A stretch of DNA of 59,929 bases, taken from NCBI GenBank assembly GCA_039800165.1, contig JBDLRH010000157.1:1-59929 (forward strand), in the 5' to 3' direction. The stretch is from JBDLRH01 sp039800165 (GTDB lineage: Bacteria; Pseudomonadota; Gammaproteobacteria; Burkholderiales; Burkholderiaceae_C). The notes under the pieces were generated by a model. It saw nothing but the letters and a program-made list of their open reading frames with translations, searched no databases and had not been told where the DNA came from. Position 1 is the first letter of the stretch. Each line of letters starts with the position of its first letter. The position numbers and the translations under genes are program-made. Positions 10,401-17,996 of this stretch are shown here, in pieces.

Positions 10401-11539
10401 TGCAAGGCGCGTTTGAGGTGTCGGTGGACGCCCCAGCCGGCGAACTGCACCTGGTGGTCTCTAGCCCACAACCTGTGGACGATCCGCGGCCCCTCGGCAT
10501 TCGCGTCAGCAGCGTTGGGGTCGACGGCCAACCGCTGGATCTGTCAGCACCCACGCTGGTGCAGCACGGTTTGACCTCGCTGGACGCCGGTGCGGCGTTT
10601 CGGCTACTTCACCAGGCAGCACAAGCGTCGAGGGTTCCTCAGGACACCCGGTTAACCGATGTTCGAGGCCCTTTCAGTGCTGCTCTTGAACGCTACATTG
10701 CCGACAACGTCGCGAAATACGACTTGGTGGTGACACACAACAACATATTTCGTCCTGCAGTGGTTGCTTTGACCGAGGCGCGCAAGCAGGGTGTGCCGTC
10801 GATTCTTGTGCCGCATGCTCATCTGGACGATGACTTCTATCACTTCCCCGACTGGATGCAGAGCGCACGTGACGCCAGCTTGGTGCTTGCTGCACCGAAG
10901 GCCGCCTGCGACTTTCTGACCGAACAGGGCTGCACGGTAAGGTACATGCCTGCAGGCTGCGATGCCGACGAAGCCTTCACCGAGGAGGACGTGCGGGCCT
11001 TCCGCGCGGCATACGTCAGTCACGAGCCGTTTGTGCTGGTACTGGGTCGCAAGGCAGGGGCCAAGGGCTACCGTCACGTGATGGATGCTGCCGAGCAGCT
11101 GTGCCGTCAGGGCACCCCCTTGCGGGTGGTAATGATCGGCCCTGATGACGATGGCCTCGCCGTGGACAGTCCTCACACCACCTACCTGGGCTTGCAGCCA
11201 CGCAACGTGGTTCGGGGGGCGCTCATGTCGTGCGTTGCACTGTGCAACATGAGCCACAGTGAAAGCTTCGGCATGGTGTTGCTGGAGGCTTGGCGCGCGG
11301 GAAAGCCCGTCATTGCGAACCGCCACTGTGCGGCCTTTCATGACATGGCAGTGGATGGACACAACGCACTTTTGGTTGAACCTGCCCAGCTGGCCGAAGC
11401 CATTGCACGTCTGATGACGCACCCTGCTCTTGGGCGTACGCTCGCACACAACGGCCGGAACAAAGTGACCGAGTTCGACTGGAAAGCGGTTCAGGCCGCC
11501 ATGGTAGACGTGTGTCTTGAACTGGCGTCCTCTGCATGA
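7496..11539 (+). CDS. Giant protein with three glycosyltransferase-like (GT4) modules
   Basis: 1347-residue cytoplasmic protein, start overlapping the previous stop by 4 bp. Three GT-B-like modules follow one another: about residues 1-395, 400-800 and 802-1347. Modules 1 and 2 are clearly related, sharing GSGSNVKALDY / GSGSNVKLADY at the donor site and similar FMGSHHPPNVEAA / FLGSGHLPNAEAA strands; both lack the second Glu of E-x7-E. Module 3 has a full ESFGMVLLE and GGAESNVERF. It is interrupted near residues 895-1015 by a beta-rich insertion starting GLGWGWSDPEG and including RWTYNEATI, which looks like a carbohydrate-binding beta-sandwich. A multi-linkage polymerase (WbdA/WbpX-like role) is inferred. 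Activity of modules 1-2 is uncertain. Confidence 0.82.
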   Translation: MIRILALSFFPAFVPPSNGGQARLFYFYSALSRWHQVTLLTSTHHGERPEVINHGTQFVERRVPKDDHFLHHYAALTPQAGNGDISGPAISACGTLPTSLHWAYLQAYSEADVIIHESPFTVAYDLFAGLDDKPRIYNAYNCESALYGDFHPGTASAPVRHLVQVAEEQLLRLADLVMYCNEHDLSAFRQMVPSAAFDALYVPNGVNSPVSNRQPNRPSNGSTHRRVVFMGSHHPPNVEAAEFIVSQLAPALPDVTFDIIGACLLNRPCPANVHLHGLVDADRKYQLLSMAHVAINPMTSGSGSNVKALDYMAHRLPVLSTAFGMRGIRAVPGEHFLQADQDGFADALRRALDCPEATQRVADAGAALVELQYNWSTIAACAAQRIDSLLADRGGARKVAAPVLVLNDYNSFEGKGGGSTRTQGLYETVAQWSPVVFVCFASDGALASTSASEGVTVLRVPKTQAHLVEQDRINALHPVSADDIVASRHSTNNPWLMAVYAVLRRSARAIVVEHCYLVDVPRAYGDRFVYSSQNNESQLKQTLLAGHPQFKELAEEVRRLEKAAVECSAVTVAVSVEDAQGLAVRKRTSGPLLVVRNGAAAPVPDHQLAPVLQALRARIGEQAVVFLGSGHLPNAEAARFIADQLAPQFPDVRFHLLGSACSTIGRVPRNVERWGVVDEVTKSAVMKGCLLALNPVVSGSGSNVKLADYLGHGLFVVTTEFGLRGYPSAVRQHTAVAQTGQFALALRHALGQPLLWADTARAARRALFEQTLCMRTMAGGFVRALQALEQPRKRVLYVTYRYTAPALGGAESNVERFVSALGHSGLFDVDVVAPEVSTLRNHMRFAEICSFDSTFSVPVDIPNVRFARFSAETPSPSAAQAHLRRIWAAQPGFERALDTSLRGQYKRNGLGWGWSDPEGSATKAARWTYNEATIFLLRPARVSLRGYADRPAVLACHAAQKVAAGPWSLQGAFEVSVDAPAGELHLVVSSPQPVDDPRPLGIRVSSVGVDGQPLDLSAPTLVQHGLTSLDAGAAFRLLHQAAQASRVPQDTRLTDVRGPFSAALERYIADNVAKYDLVVTHNNIFRPAVVALTEARKQGVPSILVPHAHLDDDFYHFPDWMQSARDASLVLAAPKAACDFLTEQGCTVRYMPAGCDADEAFTEEDVRAFRAAYVSHEPFVLVLGRKAGAKGYRHVMDAAEQLCRQGTPLRVVMIGPDDDGLAVDSPHTTYLGLQPRNVVRGALMSCVALCNMSHSESFGMVLLEAWRAGKPVIANRHCAAFHDMAVDGHNALLVEPAQLAEAIARLMTHPALGRTLAHNGRNKVTEFDWKAVQAAMVDVCLELASSA

Positions 11540-12429
11540 AGATCCTGCTCACCGGCGCCGATGGCTTTACCGGCATGCATCTCGCCCAAGCGGCATCCGC
11601 CTGCGGGCACCATGTGGTACCGCTTGCAGCGCCGCTGCAAGATGCACAGGCAGTGCAGGCCGAAGTGCTAAACATCGCGCCTGACGCCGTGGTGCACCTG
11701 GCGGCTATCAGCTATGTCGACCATGGCAATACGCCTGACTTTTACGCGGTCAATACGGTGGGCACCACGCACTTGCTGGACGCCCTGCTCGATTTGCCAA
11801 GGCCACCGTGCCGGGTTCTGTTAGCCAGCAGTGCCAACGTGTACGGCAACAACCCCAACTCGCCCATACCCGAGACGGCCGCACTCGCGCCCGTGAACCA
11901 CTACGCGGCGAGCAAGCTGGCCATGGAGGCCCTGGCGCGCCAATATACGCCGCATCTGCCCATCACCATTGTTCGGCCCTTCAACTACACCGGGGTCGGG
12001 CAGGGCAGCCATTTCGTCATCCCCAAGCTGGTGCAACATTTCGCCCAGCGCTCGAGGGTGGTAAAGCTCGGTAACCTGCATGTGCTGCGGGAATACAACC
12101 CGGTCGAACTGGTGGTAGCAGCGTACCTGCATCTTCTGACCCACGAGAAGACGGGTACCTGGAACATATGCTCTGGTGCCGCGTGGTCGTTGCAAGATGT
12201 CATTTCGCTGCTGGGCGGCATGACGGGGCATGTGGTGGATGTGCAGGTCGATCCGGCACTCGTGCGCCGCAACGAGCTGCACACCCTGTACGGCGATCCG
12301 ACGCTTCTGAGACAAAGCTTTCGCGATCACGGTACGCCCTGGCCATTGAGCGACACCGATCCGTCTTTGGACTTGCGTGCCGTGCTGGGCAGAATGCTGG
12401 ATGCGGTTGCCGACAAGCGATCGAACTGA
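11536..12429 (+). CDS. rmd: GDP-4-keto-6-deoxy-D-mannose reductase (NAD-dependent epimerase/dehydratase family)
   Basis: Extended SDR of 297 residues with MKILLTGADGFTG at the N-terminus (dinucleotide site) and catalytic Y123-x3-K127 in HYAASK. It probably reduces the Gmd product to GDP-D-rhamnose. Other reductases of the same fold make GDP-6-deoxy-talose, so the product is inferred from similarity to Rmd and from the gmd, Wzm/Wzt and GT4 set. It overlaps the preceding stop by 4 bp, and its TGA overlaps the next ATG by one base. Confidence 0.8.
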   Translation: MKILLTGADGFTGMHLAQAASACGHHVVPLAAPLQDAQAVQAEVLNIAPDAVVHLAAISYVDHGNTPDFYAVNTVGTTHLLDALLDLPRPPCRVLLASSANVYGNNPNSPIPETAALAPVNHYAASKLAMEALARQYTPHLPITIVRPFNYTGVGQGSHFVIPKLVQHFAQRSRVVKLGNLHVLREYNPVELVVAAYLHLLTHEKTGTWNICSGAAWSLQDVISLLGGMTGHVVDVQVDPALVRRNELHTLYGDPTLLRQSFRDHGTPWPLSDTDPSLDLRAVLGRMLDAVADKRSN

Positions 12430-13565
12430 TGAAAGTCATCCTTGGTGTCGACGCGATTCGTTACCCCCTTACGGGTATTGGCCGGTATGCGCTTGAGCTG
12501 GCCCGCGGGCTTCGCGACAACCCGCGCATCAGTGACTGCCGCTACTTCAGCATGGGCCGGTTCGTACCGGCGCCCATCACTGCGCCGCCACCTGCCCGCG
12601 CAGCTTCCGTGCTGAGCCGGTTGGTGCAATGGCGCCCAGCCGCAGCGGTGCACCGCACCTTGACACCTGCCCTGTACGGCTGGCGGCTGCGTGGCACTGA
12701 CGACTGTCTGTTTCATTCACCGAGCTTTCTGCTGCCGCCCGTCGGTGGGCCTGCCGTTGCCACCGTGCATGACTTGTCGACTTTCCGGTATCCGCAGTTC
12801 CATCCTGCTGCCCGGGTCGCCCGCCTTGACAAAGGCCTGCCCCAGACCCTTGCGCGTGCAACCCATCTGATCACCGATTCTGAGTTCACCCGCCAGGAAG
12901 TCATCGATACGTTCGGATGGAGGGCAGACAAGGTCAGCGCAGTGCCCTTGGGGGTGAGCATGCAGTTCGCCCCCCGACAGCCCCACCATACCCGCGCCGT
13001 ATTGCCTTCTTTGGGCCTTGTGCACGGCAGCTACATCCTGTGTGTGTCCACCTTGGAGCCGCGCAAGAACATCGGCACGCTGCTTGACGCTTACCTTGCG
13101 TTGCCCGAAATGCTGCGGCGCCGATTTCCGCTTGTCATTGCGGGTGCGCCTGGCTGGCACAGCGACGCCCTGCATGAGCGCCTGCGCGGTGCCGCCGCTC
13201 GGGGGGTACGCTACGTCCAATACGTGCCAGAGCCCAACTTGCCCGCGCTGTATGCGGGCGCCGCCGTGTTTGCGTTGGCGTCGCTGTACGAAGGCTATGG
13301 CCTCCCAGTGCTTGAGGCCATGGCCAGTGGCGTGCCGGTGCTTGCCAGCAACGCGTCGAGCTTGCCCGAAGTGACGGGGCCAGATGCTCTGCTGCTACCA
13401 CCCCTTGATATTGACGCCTGGCGATACGGTATCGAACGAGCGCTGGAAGACCACGCTTGGCGGCAGCGCTGCATTGCCGGCGGTATCCTGCGTGCAAGGC
13501 AGGCCACGTGGGAGCGCTGCGTGGCTGGCACACTGGACGTCTACCAGAAAGCTTGGGCACACTGA
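12429..13565 (+). CDS. Glycosyltransferase family 4, WbpY/WbdB-like
   Basis: 378-residue GT-B enzyme. The start MKVILGVDAIRYPLTGIGRYA is typical of the mannosyl/rhamnosyltransferase group that includes WbpY. The acceptor-side motif HDLSTFRYPQFHP is near residue 115, YILCVSTLEPRKNI near 199, and E-x7-E appears as EGYGLPVLE at about 287-295. I chose the ATG overlapping the rmd stop by one base; the frame is open upstream but the extra residues read out of frame through rmd. Likely transfers D-rhamnose or mannose during backbone synthesis; linkage unknown. Confidence 0.87.
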   Translation: MKVILGVDAIRYPLTGIGRYALELARGLRDNPRISDCRYFSMGRFVPAPITAPPPARAASVLSRLVQWRPAAAVHRTLTPALYGWRLRGTDDCLFHSPSFLLPPVGGPAVATVHDLSTFRYPQFHPAARVARLDKGLPQTLARATHLITDSEFTRQEVIDTFGWRADKVSAVPLGVSMQFAPRQPHHTRAVLPSLGLVHGSYILCVSTLEPRKNIGTLLDAYLALPEMLRRRFPLVIAGAPGWHSDALHERLRGAAARGVRYVQYVPEPNLPALYAGAAVFALASLYEGYGLPVLEAMASGVPVLASNASSLPEVTGPDALLLPPLDIDAWRYGIERALEDHAWRQRCIAGGILRARQATWERCVAGTLDVYQKAWAH

Positions 13566-13572
13566 GAACGGC

Positions 13573-14559
13573 ATGAACTCTGTGACCGTTGCCGACCCCC
13601 GCCTGGTGCTTGTCGTCCCCGTTTACAACGAGGAGCGCCTCGTCGCCCAAGCCTTACCGCACATCCTTCACGAAGCGCGCCGCCAGGTGATTGCGCGCAC
13701 ACCTGCGGCCCATGTGCGGTTGCTGGCGATCGACGACGGCTCTGACGACGGTACCCTGCTTGCGCTGAAACGGTTGGCCTTGGCCAACCCGGGCGTTGCC
13801 TACGCCAGCTTTACGCGCAACTTCGGAAAAGAGGCAGCCATCTATGCCGGCTTGCGCCTGGCCCTCGAACGCTTCGATGCCGACGTCGTTGTTGTGATGG
13901 ATGCAGACCTCCAACATCCGCCGGAGCTGATTGGCGAGTTTTGGGCGTGCTGGACCGATGGCCACAGCGTTGCAGAAGGCGTCAAGCGCCACCGCGGCAA
14001 CGAAAGCGTGCTGCGTCGCGTTGCTGCCGGCCTCTTTTATGGGGCATTCAGCCGGGCCAGCGGCATGTCGCTTTGGCAAGACACCGACTTCAAGTTACTT
14101 GATCGCCGCGCAGCGCAAGCCGTACTCCAAATGGGCGAACGCGCGCGATTCTTTCGTGGCATGGTGCGATGGTTGGGGTTTCAGGGGCCGCGCCTTGAAT
14201 TCGACGTGCCCGACCGGGCGGGTGGAACATCTGGTTGGGGCCTGAGGGCTTTGGTCCGGTACGCCTGGAATAGCGTCACGGCCTTCTCGTCGGCACCGCT
14301 GCGCATGGTGTCGGTGCTCGGCGCAGTGGGCCTGGTGCTGGGCCTGGCACTGGGTACCAAGGCCGTGGTCGACAAGCTCGGCGGTCATGCCGTGGACGGA
14401 TTCAGTACCGTGATCTTGCTGCTTATCATCTTCAGCAGTCTGGTGCTGGTCAGCCTGGGCATCATAGGCAGCTACATCGCACGCATCTACGACGAAATCA
14501 AGCAGCGCCCGCACTATGTGCTGCGCCCCGAAGGCGATACCACCCCGCCCGGCGAATGA
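13573..14559 (+). CDS. Glycosyltransferase family 2, GtrB/ArnC/DPM-synthase-like
   Basis: 328-residue membrane-anchored GT2. The catalytic domain has VVPVYNEE at residues 14-21, DDGSDDGT at 54-61 and the metal-binding DAD at 110-112 in MDADLQHPPE. The RFFRGMVRWLGF segment (about 195-206) is typical of dolichol/undecaprenyl-phosphate sugar synthases. Two hydrophobic segments close the protein (about 245-270 and 280-305). It probably loads a sugar onto undecaprenyl phosphate for later side-chain addition in the periplasm. I chose the ATG at 13573, 7 bp after the previous stop. It overlaps the next gene by 4 bp (ATGA). Confidence 0.88.
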   Translation: MNSVTVADPRLVLVVPVYNEERLVAQALPHILHEARRQVIARTPAAHVRLLAIDDGSDDGTLLALKRLALANPGVAYASFTRNFGKEAAIYAGLRLALERFDADVVVVMDADLQHPPELIGEFWACWTDGHSVAEGVKRHRGNESVLRRVAAGLFYGAFSRASGMSLWQDTDFKLLDRRAAQAVLQMGERARFFRGMVRWLGFQGPRLEFDVPDRAGGTSGWGLRALVRYAWNSVTAFSSAPLRMVSVLGAVGLVLGLALGTKAVVDKLGGHAVDGFSTVILLLIIFSSLVLVSLGIIGSYIARIYDEIKQRPHYVLRPEGDTTPPGE

Positions 14560-14933
14560 CCGTGGAGACTTCCAAGGTGACCACATGGCTGCTGGCGGCA
14601 TTGGCAGTGCTGTGCAATGCGGGGGCTCAGGCGCTCATCAAGCAGGCCAGCCACGGCGTGCAGGTTGCAGGCAGCGCAAGCACAACGTGGTTCGGGCTTC
14701 AGCCGCTACCCCTGGGTATGGCCCTGCTGCTGTATGCGGTCAGCTTTGCACTGACGGCGTGGGTGTATGCGCGCATGCCCCTTTCGGTGGCATCGCCGCT
14801 CATGGCGGGTGCCATCTTCGTGCTGGTCAGCGTGGCGTCGGTGGCGTGGTTTGCAGAAGCCATGACCGCCTTGCGCGTGGCGGGTATGGTGTGCATCCTT
14901 GTCGGCATGGTCCTGCTGGCACGCAGCGCCTAG
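14556..14933 (+). CDS. Small four-helix membrane protein, SMR/ArnE-F-like putative lipid-sugar flippase
   Basis: 125 residues with four evident membrane segments (about 8-28, 47-67, 73-95 and 100-122) in the arrangement of small multidrug resistance/EamA half proteins, including the conserved FALTAWVYARMPLSVASPL stretch. ArnE/ArnF in this superfamily flip undecaprenyl-phosphate-linked aminoarabinose. Translational coupling to a GtrB/ArnC-like enzyme suggests that this protein flips the sugar-lipid made by its neighbour, in place of a GtrA. Substrate is inferred. Confidence 0.75.
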   Translation: MTVETSKVTTWLLAALAVLCNAGAQALIKQASHGVQVAGSASTTWFGLQPLPLGMALLLYAVSFALTAWVYARMPLSVASPLMAGAIFVLVSVASVAWFAEAMTALRVAGMVCILVGMVLLARSA

Positions 14934-14937
14934 CCCC

Positions 14938-16755
14938 GTGTCAAGTGCATCGCAGCCCTGCACGGCGGCGCCTGGCGCAGCGCGCTGGCTTGCTGCTGCC
15001 GCTGGCGTTGCTTTTGCGGCGTGGCTTTACGGCTGGCGCGTCATCGACCCGTCGTCCGTACAGTGGCTTTTGCATGGCGACCCCGCCCAGCACTACATCG
15101 GCAGTGTGTTCTATCGCTCCGAAGCCTGGGCCTGGCCGCCTGGCAAGATCTCGCGGTTTGGCGACACACCTACAAGTGTCGTCTTCACAGACAGCATTCC
15201 GCTGGCGGCCTTTGCCGCCAAGCTGCTGGGCAGTGTGGGCATCTGGCCCGCACATTGGCAATACTTCGGCCTGTGGATGCTGGCTTGCCACGGCCTGCAG
15301 GGTTGGTTTGCCGCTCGGCTGCTGCAAGCGATGGGTGTGCAGGCTGGCTGGGCGCTCGTGTGCGGCTCCATTTTTTTCATTGCCGCGCCGCCTTTGTTGC
15401 TGCGCGCTTACGGCCACGAAGCGCTGATGGCGCACTTTCTCGTGCTGGCCGCCCTGGCTTTGGGTTTGGCGCGAACGCCGGCGCAAGCGGGCTACCCGCA
15501 AGGTCGCCCGGCGTGGCCCTGGCGCGCGTGGATCATGTATTGCGCTGTGGCTGTGCTGGTGCATCCTTACCTCGCGCTGATGGTGGCCATGCTGGGCATG
15601 GCGGCAGCAGCGCACGCCTGGCGCACAGGTGCAGTGTCCATGCGTTTGCTGCTGCAGGCAGCCGTGGCTGCTGCGGTGCTGCCTGGGCTTGCCGCGCTGG
15701 CGGGCTACTGGGTGGGGCAGGGCGAGCGCAGCGCAGCAGGCTTCGGCTTGTATTCCGCCAATCTGCTGACCTGGATCGACCCGATGAACTGGCGCGCGTT
15801 CAGCGAACAGCACCAACGCATGGCGCCCTACATTGCCGAATGGTCAACCCTGCTGCCTGCCCAGCAGCAAGCCACAGCCGGCCAGTATGAGGGCTTCGCC
15901 TATATGGGCGCCGGAATGCTCTTGCTGATGGCTGCAGCCCTGTGTTGGGTTGGCTGGCAGGCAGGTGTTGGCTGGCTCAGGGGGGCGCAGGCGCGCGCCA
16001 CTTCGTCAGGGGCGCAGGCCTTTCCTGCCTTGCCTGTGGGCCTGTGGGTGGCCACCGGGGTGCTGGCGCTGGCGGCGGTGTCAAGCACCGTCACGCTTGG
16101 CGCGAACACGCTGCTGCGCGTTCCGCTGCCCGACACGGTTGCCGCACTGGCAGGGGTATTCCGCGCGAGCGGTCGGCTTGTCTGGCCGCTTACGTATTTG
16201 GTGATGGCGCTGACCATCGCCTCCTTGGCGCGTGCGGCGCAGATGCCGCTGCACGGGGCGTTACCGGCATCACGCAAGGCGACACGACGGGCACTTGCCA
16301 TCGCCGCGGTGCTGTTGCTGGGCCTGGCCACCCAGCTGATAGATGCGCAGGCCAAGTGGGGCGAGCTGCGCGCCCGGTTTCGCTTGGGGCCGCCGGGCAT
16401 GGCAACCCCGCTGGTCGACCCGCAATGGCCTGCTTGGCTGGCGCGCTGTCCGCACATGCACATGGTGTCGGTACAACACGACCCCGCCGGGTGGGAAGCC
16501 CCGGCGCTGCTGGCGGCGCTTCATGGGGCGCGCTTCACGCCCGCGCCCACGGCGCGAGCTGCGGTCATGACGGCCGAGCAAAGGCGCGCGCTTGCGATGC
16601 AACTCATTCGCGGCGGGTGGGCGCCCGGCACTCTGTACCTGGTGCACCCAAGTGCACTGGGGCTGATGCAGCAAGCGCGTTTGCCGGTGTACATGCAAGC
16701 CCGTCAGGTGGAGGGGCTTTGGGTAGTGAGCGAGCGCCATTGCACTGACCGTTAA
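14938..16755 (+). CDS. Polytopic membrane protein, DUF6311-like, putative GT-C glycosyltransferase
   Basis: 605 residues with roughly ten or more hydrophobic segments and a soluble C-terminal region of about 120 residues. The first periplasmic loop carries HGDPAQHYIGS and later GDTPTSVVFTDSIPL, signatures I associate with DUF6311, whose topology resembles lipid-sugar-dependent GT-C enzymes. I start it at the GTG at 14938, four bases after the previous stop; the frame extends upstream only by reading through the SMR gene. With the GT2 and flippase-like genes it completes a Gtr-like three-part set and would be the periplasmic transferase. No biochemical role of DUF6311 is established to my knowledge. 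Confidence 0.7.
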   Translation: MSSASQPCTAAPGAARWLAAAAGVAFAAWLYGWRVIDPSSVQWLLHGDPAQHYIGSVFYRSEAWAWPPGKISRFGDTPTSVVFTDSIPLAAFAAKLLGSVGIWPAHWQYFGLWMLACHGLQGWFAARLLQAMGVQAGWALVCGSIFFIAAPPLLLRAYGHEALMAHFLVLAALALGLARTPAQAGYPQGRPAWPWRAWIMYCAVAVLVHPYLALMVAMLGMAAAAHAWRTGAVSMRLLLQAAVAAAVLPGLAALAGYWVGQGERSAAGFGLYSANLLTWIDPMNWRAFSEQHQRMAPYIAEWSTLLPAQQQATAGQYEGFAYMGAGMLLLMAAALCWVGWQAGVGWLRGAQARATSSGAQAFPALPVGLWVATGVLALAAVSSTVTLGANTLLRVPLPDTVAALAGVFRASGRLVWPLTYLVMALTIASLARAAQMPLHGALPASRKATRRALAIAAVLLLGLATQLIDAQAKWGELRARFRLGPPGMATPLVDPQWPAWLARCPHMHMVSVQHDPAGWEAPALLAALHGARFTPAPTARAAVMTAEQRRALAMQLIRGGWAPGTLYLVHPSALGLMQQARLPVYMQARQVEGLWVVSERHCTDR

Positions 16756-16800
16756 GCGCGCCACCGTGCAGCCAGTGCGGTTGCGCACACAATTCCGGAT

Positions 16801-17796
16801 ATGGGATACCTTCGCCTTGCATTGGCGCTGCTGGTGCTTTTCAGTCATGCCGATGGCCGCGTGGCCGGCGCCAACCCCGGGGTGGCCGCCGTCATCGGCT
16901 TCTATCTGATATCCGGCTACGTCATGGCAGGCCTGGTGCAGCGGCACTACGCCAGCGTGCAGCACATCGGGCTGTTCTACGCCGACCGCGCCTTGCGGCT
17001 GTTTCCCCAGTACCTGTTTTACGCGGGCGTCACCCTGGCGTGGCAGTTGGGCACAGGGGGCACAACGCTCTTCCTCGCGCATGCGCCCGCAGTCACCGAT
17101 TTGCTCAACAACCTGCTGGTGATTCCGCTCAATTACTACATGGTGAACGGTGCAGACCGCTACACGCTCATTCCACCCGCATGGTCACTGGGGGCCGAGT
17201 TGCAGTTCTACATCGTGGCGCCGTTGATGTTGCTCGTGCCCCGGTTGGGTGTGGCCTTGGGCTTGGCTTCGCTGGTTGTGCACGTGCTGGCCTGGCATGG
17301 TGAACTCAACACCGACTGGTTTGGCTACCGACTGCTTCCCGGTGTGTTGTGGGTGTTTGCCATTGGCATGGCTTACTTTCACCTGCAGCGCAAGAATATG
17401 GCGCTTGCCGCGTTGCTGGCTTGCATCGCGCCCGTGCTGGCCTTGCTTGTGTACCTCTATCTGCGGGTGCGCGGGCTGCATGTGCTGCCTTACAACACCG
17501 AGGTGCTGGTCGGCTGGGGTGGCGGCTTGTTGCTGCTGCACCTGTGCTCGCGCGTCAGGCCGCATGCGATGGAGGGCGTTGCCGGGGACCTCTCCTACGG
17601 CGTGTTCCTCAACCACTTCCTCATCATGTGGCTGTTGCCCTGGCCTTCGACCGGCAGCCCTGCGTACTGGGCCGCCCTCGCGACACTTAGCGTGGCCGCC
17701 TCCTGGGTCACACAAAGATACATCGAGCGCCCTGCCCTGGCAAAACGGCACCGCTTGCGTCTGCGCGCGTGCAAGCGCGCAGACGCGGGGCTCTGA
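16801..17796 (+). CDS. Acyltransferase family 3 (OafA-like) membrane O-acyltransferase
   Basis: 331-residue integral membrane protein of the acyltransferase-3 family with about ten membrane segments. The catalytic-type His16 lies in LVLFSHADG, followed by FYLISGYVM and the conserved arginine region FYADRALRLFPQYL near residues 59-72. There is no C-terminal SGNH domain, so it is the short form. It would transfer an acetyl or similar acyl group to the O-polysaccharide at the periplasmic face. It is the last gene of the polysaccharide block, 45 bp after the DUF6311 gene. Confidence 0.85.
   Translation: MGYLRLALALLVLFSHADGRVAGANPGVAAVIGFYLISGYVMAGLVQRHYASVQHIGLFYADRALRLFPQYLFYAGVTLAWQLGTGGTTLFLAHAPAVTDLLNNLLVIPLNYYMVNGADRYTLIPPAWSLGAELQFYIVAPLMLLVPRLGVALGLASLVVHVLAWHGELNTDWFGYRLLPGVLWVFAIGMAYFHLQRKNMALAALLACIAPVLALLVYLYLRVRGLHVLPYNTEVLVGWGGGLLLLHLCSRVRPHAMEGVAGDLSYGVFLNHFLIMWLLPWPSTGSPAYWAALATLSVAASWVTQRYIERPALAKRHRLRLRACKRADAGL
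17757..17786 (+). repeat. Perfect 12-bp-stem hairpin at the end of the acyltransferase gene
   Basis: An inverted repeat (GCGTCTGCGCGC, 6-nt loop GTGCAA, then the complement) lies inside the last codons of the acyltransferase gene. No T-run follows, so it is not a classical intrinsic terminator, but it could pause or protect the transcript end. It sits 210 bp before the next gene. Confidence 0.55.
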
Positions 17797-17884
17797 CCCC
17801 CGGCGCCAAGGGTGACCGCGGCTGCCTTGTAGCCACCGCGCAACAAAGTGCCGAATATTTTCGGACTTGTCGGTGGTTCCGTGA

Positions 17885-17996
17885 GAGAGCAGGTGGGGCT
17901 TTCGTGCCTATAATGGCTCTCAAGTCGTAATCCGCGACTGCATGTCGTTTGAGGCGACTGCCCGACGCCCATATCTGCAACCAAGGAGCTTTCTAG
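17885..17996 (+). promoter_or_regulatory. Promoter, leader and strong Shine-Dalgarno of the giant surface-protein gene
   Basis: A consensus -10 box TATAAT lies at 17909-17914. No good -35 is visible at 16-18 bp, so an activator may act here. The predicted leader is about 75 nt and contains a small hairpin (AGTCG/CGACT, about 17922-17938). AAGGAG at 17983-17988 is 8 bases before the ATG, the strongest ribosome site in the left half of the window. This fits high-level expression of a surface-layer protein. Confidence 0.65.

Noticed and set aside
12168..12428. Upstream extension of the GT4 glycosyltransferase
   Set aside because: The open frame runs through the rmd gene in another frame. The conserved N-terminus starts at the ATG at 12429.
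17757..17786. Intrinsic terminator at the end of the acyltransferase gene
   Set aside because: The stem is strong but lies within the coding sequence and is not followed by a T-run.
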